Part shown: piece after piece, positions 34,558 through 43,832 of the stretch | Layout: each line of letters opens with the position of its first letter | Numbering within the stretch: position 1 is the first letter of the stretch | Assembly: GCF_037154075.1 (NCBI RefSeq) | Contig: NZ_JBANRJ010000001.1 | Span: 372,001-436,000 of the forward strand | Reading direction: 5' to 3' | DNA length: 64,000 bases | Source of the DNA: Sphingobium aromaticiconvertens | GTDB taxonomy: Bacteria; Pseudomonadota; Alphaproteobacteria; Sphingomonadales; Sphingomonadaceae | Notes under the pieces: model-generated | Seen by the model: the letters and a program-made list of their open reading frames with translations, nothing else | The model's database searches: none | What the model was told of the DNA's origin: nothing | Program-made: the position numbers and the translations under genes

Positions 34558-35702
34558 ACGATGTCGTCGCCCGCCTCGCCAATGGCGTGTCGGAAATCCC
34601 GAAAGATCAATGGGACGCCTGTGCCGGGAGTGCCAATCCCTTCGTCAGTTGGGATTTCCTGACCGCGCTCGAACGGTCGGGCAGTGTCGGACCGGGCACC
34701 GGCTGGCAACCGCTGCCCATATTGATCGACGGTGCGGATGGACGCCTTGCCGCCGCCGCACCCGCTTATGCCAAGACCCACAGCCAGGGCGAATATGTGT
34801 TCGACCATGGCTGGGCCGATGCGTGGCAAAGGGCAGGGGGCGATTATTACCCCAAGATCCAGATCGCCGCGCCTTTCTCACCCGTACCCGGCCCGCGCCT
34901 GCTGCTGCGCGATTCGTCGCTAGGCCCCGCGCTGATCGCTGGAATCGAAACAGTGGTGGGCCAGAACGAACTCTCCTCCGCCCACGCCACTTTCGTCGAG
35001 GAAAGTCAGCTTCCCGTTTTCGAGGCGGCAGGCTGGCTGATCCGCGAGGATAGCCAGTTTCACTGGATCAATCAGGGCTATAAGGATTTCGGCGATTTCC
35101 TGGCCGACCTCTCCAGCGCCAAGCGCAAGAATATCCGCAAGGAACGGGAACGCGCGGTGCAGGGGCTGGAGATCGTCCACCTGACCGGCGCTATGCTGAC
35201 CGAAGCGCATTGGGACATATTCTGGCATTTCTATCAGGACACGGGCGCCCGCAAATGGGGCCAGCCCTATCTCACCCGACCCTTCTTCTCGCTGCTGGGC
35301 GAGACGATGGGCAACAGGATATTGTTGATGTTGGCCATGCGGGAGGGGAAGCCGATTGCAGGCGCGCTCAACCTGATCGGCGCGGATACGCTGTACGGCC
35401 GCTATTGGGGCTGCGTCGAAGACGTGCCCAATCTGCATTTCGAACTCTGCTATTATCAGGCGATCGACGTCGCCATCACGCGCGGCCTCAACCGTGTCGA
35501 GGCAGGAGCGCAGGGGAGCCACAAGCTGGCGCGGGGCTATACGCCAGAGCCGACATGGTCGGCGCACCATATCCCTAATCCGTCGTTCCGCCGTGCCGTA
35601 GCCGATTTTCTCAAGGCCGAGCGGTCAGGGGTCCAGCAGGACCGGTCATGGCTTCGCGAACATGCGCCTTTCCGCAAGGACGGGTCGCACCGAGCGGACT
35701 GA
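34554..35702 (+). CDS. GNAT/FemAB-like N-acyltransferase (DUF482 family)
   Basis: A 382-residue protein of the DUF482/peptidogalycan-type family. Visible conserved parts are NPFVSWDFLTALE near residue 27, SSAKRKNIRKERE in the middle, and GRYWGCVEDVPNLHFELCYY followed by VEAGAQGSHKLARGYTP near the C-terminus. Members have a doubled GNAT fold and are predicted to transfer an acyl or aminoacyl group; no substrate is established here. It closes the DUF3572-HAD-RidA-GDPD-GNAT operon, with an ATGA overlap to the GDPD gene. Confidence 0.85.
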   Translation: MNDVVARLANGVSEIPKDQWDACAGSANPFVSWDFLTALERSGSVGPGTGWQPLPILIDGADGRLAAAAPAYAKTHSQGEYVFDHGWADAWQRAGGDYYPKIQIAAPFSPVPGPRLLLRDSSLGPALIAGIETVVGQNELSSAHATFVEESQLPVFEAAGWLIREDSQFHWINQGYKDFGDFLADLSSAKRKNIRKERERAVQGLEIVHLTGAMLTEAHWDIFWHFYQDTGARKWGQPYLTRPFFSLLGETMGNRILLMLAMREGKPIAGALNLIGADTLYGRYWGCVEDVPNLHFELCYYQAIDVAITRGLNRVEAGAQGSHKLARGYTPEPTWSAHHIPNPSFRRAVADFLKAERSGVQQDRSWLREHAPFRKDGSHRAD

Positions 35703-35719
35703 TCCGCCTGTAAGCCCTG

Positions 35720-36016
35720 TCAGGCGGCGCGAGCCTGTGTCGCGATGATCCAGGCGCGCGCTTGACGCTGCGCCTCGGCGATTTCGCGCGCGGTCATTTC
35801 CTCAGCAATGTCGGAGCGAAAGGACTGCGCCGCCTCACTGCCGTTCAAGGCAGCGATATTGAACCATTTATGCGCCTCGATCAGGTCAATATCGACCCCG
35901 CCGGTGCCACAGCTATAGGCCATGCCCAGATCCAGACAGGCATCGGGCGAACCCGTGGCTGCGCCCGACAGGCGACTTTCGATCAGAAATTGCGCGCTTT
36001 TTAAACTGCTACCCAT
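35720..36016 (-). CDS. Sel1-repeat-like small protein
   Basis: A 98-residue protein with a Sel1/TPR-like helical repeat: LDLGMAYSCGTGGVDIDLIE followed by AHKWFNIAALNGSEAAQ. The C-terminal helix (EMTAREIAEAQRQARAW) is charged. Such repeats mediate protein contacts. Two ATGs (36022 and 36016) are in frame; the second sits 7 nt after AAAGG and is preferred. The long upstream extension to 36259 lies over the divergent MFS gene and is rejected. It converges with the GNAT gene. Confidence 0.8.
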   Translation of the reverse strand: MGSSLKSAQFLIESRLSGAATGSPDACLDLGMAYSCGTGGVDIDLIEAHKWFNIAALNGSEAAQSFRSDIAEEMTAREIAEAQRQARAWIIATQARAA

Positions 36017-36209
36017 GGCCATACCTTTGCGGACGGATTTCGGTAGGAGGCAAATTGCACCGGCAGGCGATAAAAAATGGTTAACGCACACTCGCACTTT
36101 TACAGATTCAACGCTGCACTTCCGCGCGTTTGCAAGGTTAACGCGCCAAATCGGACAAAATGGCGATTCGCACTGGCGTCTTGCGGCCAACGGTCCCATA
36201 TCCGCCGCA

Positions 36210-37487
36210 ATGCAGCATAGTCCGCCCCCGCCCGCTCCGGCAGCCGACGCGCCGGCCATTGGTTTTCACGAATTCGTTCTGCTCTGCGCGGCGCTTATGG
36301 CGATGAATGCGCTGTCGATCGATCCGATGCTACCAGCCCTGCCAGCCATCGGCCGCGATCTGGCCATCCCGCATCCCAACGACCGGCAGATGATCATCAG
36401 CGTCTATTTCCTGGGCGTAGGAATTGGCTCGCTGTTGTTCGGTATCCTGTCTGACCGTTTTGGACGAAAGCCGGTCATGGGCGTCGCGCTTGGCCTGTTC
36501 GCCCTCTGCACCGTCGCCTGCGCCGCCGCGCAAAGCTTCACCATGCTGCTTGTCGCGCGCGGCTTGGCGGGCTTCTTTGCGGGCGCCAGCCGAGTCATTA
36601 CCGTCGGCATCATCCGCGACAAGTTTCACGGCGATGCCATGGCGCGCGTCATGTCGCTGATCTTCGCCGTCTTCATGATCATTCCCGTACTCGCGCCCAG
36701 CTTCGGCCAGGCGGTGTTGTGGGTCGCTCCCTGGCGCTGGATCTTCTGGACGCTGGCAATTCTGGCCGTCCTTGTCACCGCCTGGATGATGGCGCGGATG
36801 ACCGAAACGCTGCGCCCTGAAAACCGTCTGCCGATCGATCCGCGCGGGATCGGGGAAACCATCGGCCGGGTCGTCACCCATCGCCTCGCGATCGGCTATA
36901 TGCTGGCCAGCGGCGTCATCATGGGTGGGTTGGTCAGCTTCATCCTGTCGGTGCAGCAGATATTCTTCGACATTTTCGACGCTGCTCGCGTGTTTCCGCT
37001 CGCCTTTGCGGCGATGGCGGGCTGCATGGGGGTAGGGGGCCTCGTCAACAGCCGCCTCGTCCAGCGTTTCGGCGCGCGCCGCATGAGCCAGACCGCACTG
37101 GTGGCCCTGATTTTCATCTCGATCGTGCATCTCTTGGTCGCCTTGACCGGTATCGAGACGATTGTGACCTTCGTCACCCTTCAGGCGATAACAATGCTGA
37201 CGGTTTCCTTCACTGCGTCCAATTTCAGTTCCATCTCCATGGAGCCGTTCGCGAAAGGGGCAGGCGTCGCCTCGTCCTTCCAGGCATTTCTGACCACCGC
37301 TATCTCCAGCGCACTGGGCGCTGGCGTCGGTGCCGCCTTCAACGGCACCACGGTGCCGTTGTCGATGGGCTTTCTGGTTTTCGGTGTCGTTGCCCTGGGA
37401 ATCGTCGCCTGGGCAGAGAAAGGGCAGCTCTTCACCCGTCCCCATCATGACTTGCTGCGCGACCGGGCCAGCGAAACCATCCGCTGA
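36210..37487 (+). CDS. Bcr/CflA family MFS drug-resistance transporter
   Basis: A 425-residue 12-span MFS protein. The inter-span 2-3 motif is GILSDRFGRKPVMGVALG, preceded by LSIDPMLPALPAIGRDL and followed by ARGLAGFFAGASRVITVGIIRD, all typical of Bcr/CflA drug:H+ antiporters (bicyclomycin, chloramphenicol and others). The start at 36210 (MQHSPPPPAPAA) gives usual length; the frame is open further upstream without similarity. It diverges from the Sel1-like gene and converges with the amino acid permease gene (19 nt between stops). Confidence 0.9.
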   Translation: MQHSPPPPAPAADAPAIGFHEFVLLCAALMAMNALSIDPMLPALPAIGRDLAIPHPNDRQMIISVYFLGVGIGSLLFGILSDRFGRKPVMGVALGLFALCTVACAAAQSFTMLLVARGLAGFFAGASRVITVGIIRDKFHGDAMARVMSLIFAVFMIIPVLAPSFGQAVLWVAPWRWIFWTLAILAVLVTAWMMARMTETLRPENRLPIDPRGIGETIGRVVTHRLAIGYMLASGVIMGGLVSFILSVQQIFFDIFDAARVFPLAFAAMAGCMGVGGLVNSRLVQRFGARRMSQTALVALIFISIVHLLVALTGIETIVTFVTLQAITMLTVSFTASNFSSISMEPFAKGAGVASSFQAFLTTAISSALGAGVGAAFNGTTVPLSMGFLVFGVVALGIVAWAEKGQLFTRPHHDLLRDRASETIR

Positions 37488-37506
37488 CCCGATAAGCGCT
37501 TGTCTC

Positions 37507-39087
37507 TTATGCGTCCTGGCCGCCGGGGGTGGGCGCACCGGGCATCGGTGGCACTGGCTGCGGGGGGATGCCCTCATCGCCCTCATGGGTATCGCTGATT
37601 CCGCGACCAACATGGCTACGGCGATAGCTATAGGCGAAATAGACGATCAGGCCGACCGCTGCCCAGCCGACGAACATCAGCTTCGTCTCCGTCCCCAGGC
37701 TGAAGAACAGGTAGAGGCAGCCCAATATGGCGATCGGCGCCGTCACCATGATGGCGGGGGTACGGAAGGGGCGTTTGCGACCCGGATCGGTCCGGCGCAG
37801 CACCATCACAGCGATCGACACGGCGGCGAAGGCGAACAACGTGCCCGAGTTGGAGATGTCCGCAAGGATGCCAACCGGGAAGAAAGCAGCGAACAACGCC
37901 ACGAAAATGCCGGTCAGGATGGTGATGACATAGGGCGTTTTGAAGGTCGGATGCACCTTTGAGAAGACGGCCGGGAGCAGGCCGTCACGGCTCATGACGA
38001 AGAAGATGCGGGTCTGGCCGAACATCATCATCAGGATGACCGAGGGCAGGGCAAGACCGGCAGCCAGGCCCAGCAGGTTGCCGATCTGCGGCCAGCCGAT
38101 TTCGCGCAGCGTCCAGGCCAGCGCTTCCTTGGAACAGGTCACAGCCTCGGTCCCCGCCGCCGCCAGCGCCGCGCATTGTTGCGACAGGGCGGTGGAACCG
38201 GGGGCGAGCGCAATGCCGCCCTGCGCGATGGGGATGGCGCCCTGCGTCACCGGCTGCGCGCCCACGGTGCCGATCACGCCTGCGGCGACCAGCATGTAGA
38301 AGATGGTGCAGATGCCCAGCGACCCGATCAGGCCGATCGGCATGTTGCGCTGTGGATTTTTTGTTTCCTCCGCCGCTGTCGAAACAGCATCAAAGCCGAC
38401 ATAGGCGAAGAAGATCGAGGCCGCCGCCGCCGAAATGCCGGAAAATCCCAGCGGCGCGAAGGGCGTGAACTTCTCCATGTTGATCACAGGCAAGGCAAGC
38501 ACGATGAACAGCGTCAGCGCCGCCACCTTGATCAGCACCAGCACGGCGTTGACGGTCGCGCTTTCCTTCGTACCGATAACCAGCAGCCAGGTGACCAGCC
38601 CCGCGATCATCATCGCGGGCAGGTTGACCATGCCGCCGTCAAACGGGCCACGCGTCAGAAGGTCGGGTATGTCGATATGGAAGCTATGTTCGATAAGGCC
38701 GACGACATAGCCCGACCATCCGACAGACACCGCCCCAGCCGCGACCGCATATTCCAGGATCAGCGCCCAACCGACCATCCAGGCGATCAGTTCGCCCATC
38801 ACGGCATAGCTATAGGTATAAGCAGAGCCGGAAACCGGCACCATCGCCGCCATCTCCGCATAACAGAGCGCCGCCACGGCGCAGACGAAACCGGCGATGA
38901 CGAAGGACAGCATCATGCCCGGCCCGGCCTTCTGCGCGGCCTCCGCCGTCAGCACGAAGATACCGGTGCCGATGACGGCGCCGATACCCAACATCGTCAA
39001 CTGGAACGCGCCCAATGAGCGCGTAAGCGACTTCTTCTCGGCCGTCGCCAATATGGCGTCGAGTGATTTTACGCGCCCGAAAATCAT
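37507..39087 (-). CDS. APC family amino acid permease
   Basis: A 526-residue permease with about 12-13 spans. The N-terminus reads TRSLGAFQLTMLGIGAVIGT and the first span continues GIFVLTAEAA, the substrate-binding GIGAVIGTGIF motif of the APC superfamily; IFFAYVGFDAVSTAAEETKNP marks the CAT/AGT-like branch. It probably takes up amino acids, cationic or branched ones being the usual substrates. The C-terminal tail is rich in Pro and Gly. The start at 39087 is preferred; the much longer open frame upstream crosses the divergent pgeF gene and is a shadow. Confidence 0.9.
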   Translation of the reverse strand: MIFGRVKSLDAILATAEKKSLTRSLGAFQLTMLGIGAVIGTGIFVLTAEAAQKAGPGMMLSFVIAGFVCAVAALCYAEMAAMVPVSGSAYTYSYAVMGELIAWMVGWALILEYAVAAGAVSVGWSGYVVGLIEHSFHIDIPDLLTRGPFDGGMVNLPAMMIAGLVTWLLVIGTKESATVNAVLVLIKVAALTLFIVLALPVINMEKFTPFAPLGFSGISAAAASIFFAYVGFDAVSTAAEETKNPQRNMPIGLIGSLGICTIFYMLVAAGVIGTVGAQPVTQGAIPIAQGGIALAPGSTALSQQCAALAAAGTEAVTCSKEALAWTLREIGWPQIGNLLGLAAGLALPSVILMMMFGQTRIFFVMSRDGLLPAVFSKVHPTFKTPYVITILTGIFVALFAAFFPVGILADISNSGTLFAFAAVSIAVMVLRRTDPGRKRPFRTPAIMVTAPIAILGCLYLFFSLGTETKLMFVGWAAVGLIVYFAYSYRRSHVGRGISDTHEGDEGIPPQPVPPMPGAPTPGGQDA

Positions 39088-39231
39088 GGATGGAGGACCT
39101 TTTTCTGTGTAGCCCGGCACGCCACCAAGCGCGCCCCTTTTGCTTATGACCGGGAGACTATCGCCAATTTCGACGCGCGCAAGTATGTTGCGTGTTGAAG
39201 ACATGGACGTTGATGCGACGGAAAAGGAGGC

Positions 39232-39993
39232 ATGGTGGTCGAACTGTTGAATGCGCGCGCGCTGAGTGAGGTGCGGCATGGTTTCGCAGGACGGCGGGGC
39301 GGGGTTTCGACCGGCATTCATGCGGGCCTCAATGTCGGGCTGGGATCGCAGGACGACCGCGCGGCCATCCTGAAAAACCGCGATCTTGCCCGCGATGCGG
39401 TCCTGCCCGGCAGCATCCTTGTCACCGCGCGGCAGGTCCATTCCCCCGATGTGGTGACGGTCACCACAGCCATCCCGGAAACAGACCGCCCCGCCGCCGA
39501 CGCGCTCGTCACGGACCGCCCCGGTCTGTTGCTGGGTATCCTGACCGCAGATTGCGTGCCGGTGCTGTTCGTGGACCCGGTCGCCGCTATCGTCGGCGCT
39601 GCCCATGCCGGGTGGAAAGGCGCGATAAGCGGCGTCACCGACCGCACGATCGACGCTATGGTTGCGCTGGGAGCTGATTCCACGCGAATCGTCTGTGCCA
39701 TCGGCCCCTGCATTGGTCGCGCCTCCTATGAAGTGGGCGATGATTTCGCCATCCGGTTCGAGGAACATGCCCCGGACAACGCCCGCTTCTTTTCCCCCGC
39801 CCGCGAAGGTCACAGGCTTTTTGACATCGCTGCCTATGTCGCCGCCCGCCTCGCCGATTATGGCATCGGCCGGGTCGAAATGCTGGACGAGGATACCTAC
39901 GCCCAGCCTGACCGTTTCTTCAGCTATCGCCGCGCCTGCCATCTTGGCGAGCCGGGCTATGGGCGCCAGATATCGATGATTGCAGTGGGTTAG
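39232..39993 (+). CDS. pgeF: Purine nucleoside phosphorylase/laccase-domain protein (PgeF/YfiH family)
   Basis: A 253-residue YfiH-fold protein. The zinc/catalytic residues are in place: His in VTARQVHSPDVV, Cys in TADCVPVLF, and His in AAHAGWKGAISG. Members were called polyphenol oxidases but are now known as purine nucleoside phosphorylases, and in E. coli PgeF also edits mis-joined UDP-MurNAc peptides. A strong AGGAGG precedes the ATG at 39232 by only one base, so the following GTG at 39235 might be used. It diverges from the permease and converges with the protease gene. Confidence 0.9.
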   Translation: MVVELLNARALSEVRHGFAGRRGGVSTGIHAGLNVGLGSQDDRAAILKNRDLARDAVLPGSILVTARQVHSPDVVTVTTAIPETDRPAADALVTDRPGLLLGILTADCVPVLFVDPVAAIVGAAHAGWKGAISGVTDRTIDAMVALGADSTRIVCAIGPCIGRASYEVGDDFAIRFEEHAPDNARFFSPAREGHRLFDIAAYVAARLADYGIGRVEMLDEDTYAQPDRFFSYRRACHLGEPGYGRQISMIAVG

Positions 39994-40020
39994 ACCGGGC
40001 CGATTCGTTCGGCTCCATGG

Positions 40021-40983
40021 TCACGGCATGTCAACCCCACCCCTCGCATCCGCCAGTTGCGCGCCCGCCAACGATCCCTGATCCGGAATCATGAAGTCGA
40101 CCTTTCCGCGTCCAAAGTCGATCGCCACCCGATCGAATACCTTGAGCGCATTAATACCCAGCAAGAGGGCAGGGCGGTCATGCAGGTCCAATTCCTCGAA
40201 GGGGCTGGCTTCGGCAAACAGCACCGGCAGATCGACGAGCGTCGCCCCGCCCATCTTCACTGTGCGGAGTATCGCGATCTGCCCGATCAGCACGCCGCCC
40301 GTGACGCTCGTCAGGCTCGCGGGCGTAGTGGCAGGGGCACGCCCCTTTTTCGTCAGCTTCGCCAGCAACGCCATATTACCGACACTGATATTCGTGCCGG
40401 TGTCGAGGATGATGTTGACCCTACTGCCCTCGACAGTCGAATCGAGCAGGATCAACTGACCATTACGCCGTCGCGCCTCGACGATGATCGCATCCGACTC
40501 CGGCCGGACGCGCCGGTTGCTGGCGCTGATCTCCATCCGTCCCGTGCGGAAATTGAGCAGCAGTCGCTTCGACTGCAATCCATCCAGGCCCAGCAGTCCG
40601 GGCGCGCCCAGATGATCGCCATCCAGCACCGGCGCCTCTATATCCTTGATCGTGGTCGTGCCAAAGGCGATCGGCGGCAGGTCCACGCTGCCGACATCCG
40701 AACGGCCGGTCATGCTCAGGATCGTCACCCGCCGCGCCTCCACAAGCGCCAGCCTCTGGGCCAGGTCACGCGATATGACCGTTCGCTGCGCACCGGTATC
40801 GATGACGAAATTCCAGGTACCCTGCACGCCTATACGGATGGGGATGGTCAGCCGGTCGTCACTCGCCGGCCCTGTTCGAACCACTGCGGGCGGCGTGTCC
40901 GGGTCAAGCCCCGCGTCCTCCTGCGCCAGCAGAAGGCCCGGCCAGAAAGCCAGGAAAGCGGCAACAGCAGCAACGCAACGCAT
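40021..40983 (-). CDS. Retropepsin-like aspartic protease with two DTG domains, exported
   Basis: A 320-residue protein with a signal peptide (MRCVAAVAAFLAFWPGLLLA) and two retropepsin-like halves, each with its own catalytic triplet: WNFVIDTGAQRTVIS near residue 60 and VNIILDTGTNISVG near residue 190. Each is followed by the hydrophobic GLLGLDGL / LLLGINAL flap-side motif. Known retropepsins work as dimers with one DTG each; here both are in one chain, so it may fold like a monomeric pepsin. The substrate is unknown; it should act in the periplasm. Confidence 0.82.
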   Translation of the reverse strand: MRCVAAVAAFLAFWPGLLLAQEDAGLDPDTPPAVVRTGPASDDRLTIPIRIGVQGTWNFVIDTGAQRTVISRDLAQRLALVEARRVTILSMTGRSDVGSVDLPPIAFGTTTIKDIEAPVLDGDHLGAPGLLGLDGLQSKRLLLNFRTGRMEISASNRRVRPESDAIIVEARRRNGQLILLDSTVEGSRVNIILDTGTNISVGNMALLAKLTKKGRAPATTPASLTSVTGGVLIGQIAILRTVKMGGATLVDLPVLFAEASPFEELDLHDRPALLLGINALKVFDRVAIDFGRGKVDFMIPDQGSLAGAQLADARGGVDMP

Positions 40984-41237
40984 GGCATCACTCTCCGGAT
41001 TTTATGGCGACGATTATAGCATGAACGCCCCACCAGCGTCCATTGACGCGCACGCGCCTTGCTTCGTCGATTTAGGGGGAGAAATAGGCAGCATTTCTCC
41101 GCATCTGCTTGACTTGGACGCATCCCGCGCCAAACGCTTTTTTCTCCCATGCCGCCCGGCGCGGGCCTATTCTTGTGCCACATTCTGCCGGGCCATTCTC
41201 CAAAGCCTCATTCCACCCTGAAGCGGACAGACGCGAC

Positions 41238-42494
41238 ATGCATCTCAAGGACCTCAAGAAACAACCACCAGCCGCGCTCGTCACCATGGCGGAAGAGCTG
41301 GGCGTCGAGGGCGCGTCGACGCTGCGCAAGCAGGATCTGATGTTCGCGATCCTCAAGGCCGAAGCCGAGAATGGCGAACAGATCATGGGCGAGGGCACGA
41401 TCGAGGTGTTGCAGGACGGCTTCGGCTTCCTGCGTAGCCCCCAGTCCAATTATCTGGCCGGTCCCGATGACATCTATGTATCGCCAAATCAGGTCCGCAA
41501 GTTCGGCCTGCGCACCGGCGATACGGTGGAAGGCGAAATTCGCGCGCCCAAGGATGGCGAGCGCTATTTCGCGCTGACCAAGCTGATGTCCGTCAATTTC
41601 GACGATCCCGACGTGGTCCGCCATCGCGTCAATTTCGACAATCTGACGCCGCTCTATCCCGAACAGAAGCTGTCGCTCGACACGCTCGACCCGACCGTCA
41701 AGGACAAGTCGGCCCGCGTCATCGACATCATCTCGCCGCAGGGCAAGGGCCAGCGCACGCTGATCGTCGCACCACCCCGCGTCGGTAAGACGGTGATGCT
41801 GCAAAACATCGCCAAGGCCATCACCGACAACCATCCCGAAGTGTTCCTGCTGGTCCTGCTGATCGACGAGCGGCCTGAGGAAGTCACCGACATGCAACGC
41901 AGCGTGAAGGGTGAGGTCGTGTCCTCGACCTTCGACGAGCCTGCAACGCGCCACGTCCAGGTCGCCGAAATGGTGATCGAAAAGGCCAAGCGCCTCGTGG
42001 AACACAAGAAGGATGTCGTCATCCTTCTGGACTCCATCACCCGCCTTGGCCGCGCCTACAACACCGTCGTGCCCTCGTCGGGCAAGGTGCTGACCGGCGG
42101 CGTCGATGCCAACGCCCTGCAACGGCCCAAGCGCTTCTTCGGCGCGGCCCGTAACATCGAGGAGGGCGGCTCGCTCTCCATCATCGCGACCGCGCTGATC
42201 GACACCGGCAGCCGCATGGACGAGGTGATCTTCGAAGAGTTCAAGGGCACCGGCAACTCGGAAATCGTCCTCGACCGCAAGGTGGCCGACAAGCGCATCT
42301 TCCCCGCGCTCGACGTCGGCAAGTCGGGCACCCGCAAGGAAGAGCTGCTGGTCGACAAGGCCAAGCTCTCCAAAATGTGGGTGCTGCGTCGTATCCTCAT
42401 GCAGATGGGCACGATCGACGCTATGGAGTTCCTGCTCGACAAGATGAAGGATTCGAAGACGAACGAAGATTTCTTCGATTCGATGAACCAGTAA
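41238..42494 (+). CDS. rho: Transcription termination factor Rho
   Basis: A 418-residue Rho. The N-terminal domain starts [20 protein letters not shown], the RNA-binding OB fold is [17 protein letters not shown] onward, Walker A is [11 protein letters not shown], Walker B is [16 protein letters not shown], and the R-loop/Q-loop part [18 protein letters not shown] follows. The start at 41238 fits the family; upstream sequence in the same frame is not Rho-like. About 250 nt of leader separates it from the divergent protease gene; Rho genes are often autoregulated in such leaders, but I see no diagnostic element. Confidence 0.97.
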   Translation: MHLKDLKKQPPAALVTMAEELGVEGASTLRKQDLMFAILKAEAENGEQIMGEGTIEVLQDGFGFLRSPQSNYLAGPDDIYVSPNQVRKFGLRTGDTVEGEIRAPKDGERYFALTKLMSVNFDDPDVVRHRVNFDNLTPLYPEQKLSLDTLDPTVKDKSARVIDIISPQGKGQRTLIVAPPRVGKTVMLQNIAKAITDNHPEVFLLVLLIDERPEEVTDMQRSVKGEVVSSTFDEPATRHVQVAEMVIEKAKRLVEHKKDVVILLDSITRLGRAYNTVVPSSGKVLTGGVDANALQRPKRFFGAARNIEEGGSLSIIATALIDTGSRMDEVIFEEFKGTGNSEIVLDRKVADKRIFPALDVGKSGTRKEELLVDKAKLSKMWVLRRILMQMGTIDAMEFLLDKMKDSKTNEDFFDSMNQ

Positions 42495-42516
42495 GACGGA
42501 GCTTCGTTAGGCCGCC

Positions 42517-43239
42517 ATGATCGACCTTCTCGCCACCGCCGCCGCCGCTGCCCAGGGACTGGGATCGCCCGCCGACATCTGGGGGCATATTGTCCATGAT
42601 TTCAGTAATATAACCAGTCCAAGTGCGCTTGCCGCCTTCGGTCAGGTGCTGATGATCGACATTTTGCTGGCGGGCGACAACGCCATCGTCGTCGGCGCGC
42701 TTGCCGCCGGGCTGCCGCCGCAGCAGCGCCAGCGGGTCATCCTGATCGGCATCATCGCCGCGCTGGTACTCCGCATCGGCTTTGCGCTGGTGGTCAGCCA
42801 GTTGATGCAGATCGTCGGCCTGATCCTGGCGGGTGGGCTTCTGCTCCTCTGGGTCAGTTGGAAGATGTGGCGCGAACTGCACCCCAAGCGGGGCGGGGAG
42901 ACGCCGGGCGACACCAGCGACGATGACATCTCCGGCCTTCGTCCGGCCAAGAGCTTCGCCGCCGCCGCCTGGGCCGTGGCCGTTGCGGACGTCTCGATGA
43001 GCCTGGACAATGTGCTCGCCGTCGCTGGCGCAGCGCGCGATCATCCGGGTATTCTCATCATCGGCCTGATCCTGTCGGTGGCCCTGATGGGTATCGCCGC
43101 CAACGTCATTGCCAAATATATCGAGCGATTCCGCTGGATCGCCTATCTGGGCCTCATCGTCATCGTCTATGTCGCGTTCAAGATGGTCTATGACGGCTTC
43201 GTTGACCAGAATGTGGGTATCCTCACCCTCTTCTCCTGA
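42517..43239 (+). CDS. TerC family membrane protein (YjbE type)
   Basis: A 240-residue membrane protein with seven or so spans. The two TerC acidic motifs are LLAGDNAIVVGALAAGL (about residue 50) and DVSMSLDNVLAVAGAARDH (about 160). A hydrophilic loop rich in Gly, Asp and Ser joins the two halves. TerC/YjbE proteins export Mn2+ or help metallate exported proteins. It starts 22 nt after rho on the same strand and may be co-transcribed. Confidence 0.9.
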   Translation: MIDLLATAAAAAQGLGSPADIWGHIVHDFSNITSPSALAAFGQVLMIDILLAGDNAIVVGALAAGLPPQQRQRVILIGIIAALVLRIGFALVVSQLMQIVGLILAGGLLLLWVSWKMWRELHPKRGGETPGDTSDDDISGLRPAKSFAAAAWAVAVADVSMSLDNVLAVAGAARDHPGILIIGLILSVALMGIAANVIAKYIERFRWIAYLGLIVIVYVAFKMVYDGFVDQNVGILTLFS

Positions 43240-43272
43240 TCTGGGCGCTCAATCCCAGCCGCTGGTGATGAC

Positions 43273-43818
43273 GTGACATTACACGTCGTCACTGGCGGCC
43301 CCGGATCGGGCAAGACCAGCCTGATTAACGCCCTTGCTGCAGCCGGCCATCCCACTCTTCCGGAATCGGGTCGAAACATCATCCGCGAACAGGTAGCGAC
43401 GGGAGATCGTGCCCTGCCATGGGATGATCAGGAGGCTTTTGCCCAGGCGATGGAAGCGGCCGACAGGCGCGCTTATGCCGCCATGCCGAACAGAAATGGT
43501 GCGGTCTTCCTGGATCGGGGGCTGCCCGACATCATCGGCTACAGGGCGCTATCAGGCCTGCCTATCAGCCCCACATTGGAAGCGGATTGTCGAGCGACCA
43601 TCCGCTACGCATCCCCGATCTTCATCGCACCGCCCTGGCCCGAAATCTACGCAACCGACAGCGAGCGTCGACAGGATTTTGGAGAAGCTGATCGTACCTG
43701 CGCCTTCATGCGCGAAACCTACGCTGCCCTGGGCTATGCGCTTGTAGAATTGCCGCACGCTTCGGTGGCCGAACGCGTCGCTTTCATCCTGCGTTCGGCA
43801 GGTGTCTCAGCGGCATAG
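43273..43818 (+). CDS. AAA_28-type P-loop NTPase
   Basis: A 181-residue single-domain NTPase. Walker A is TGGPGSGKTSLINAL at residues 7-21. A conserved FLDRGLPDIIGY (about 75-86), the AAA_28 form of the acceptor motif, and a C-terminal VELPHASVAERVAFIL are seen. The family is related to nucleotide kinases but has no assigned reaction. The start is GTG at 43273, the only candidate in front of the P-loop. It lies 33 nt after the TerC gene and converges with the oxidoreductase gene. Confidence 0.8.
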   Translation: MTLHVVTGGPGSGKTSLINALAAAGHPTLPESGRNIIREQVATGDRALPWDDQEAFAQAMEAADRRAYAAMPNRNGAVFLDRGLPDIIGYRALSGLPISPTLEADCRATIRYASPIFIAPPWPEIYATDSERRQDFGEADRTCAFMRETYAALGYALVELPHASVAERVAFILRSAGVSAA

Positions 43819-43832
43819 CCGACTGCCCCCCT

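Noticed and set aside
39088..39942. N-terminal extension of the amino acid permease to 811 residues
   Set aside because: The extra 285 residues lie opposite pgeF and lack any domain; the APC motif begins just after 39087.
41021..41221. 66-codon frame just upstream of rho as a possible leader peptide
   Set aside because: It starts at an ATG with no ribosome binding site, has no sign of an attenuation hairpin, and its composition is like a random GC-rich frame.
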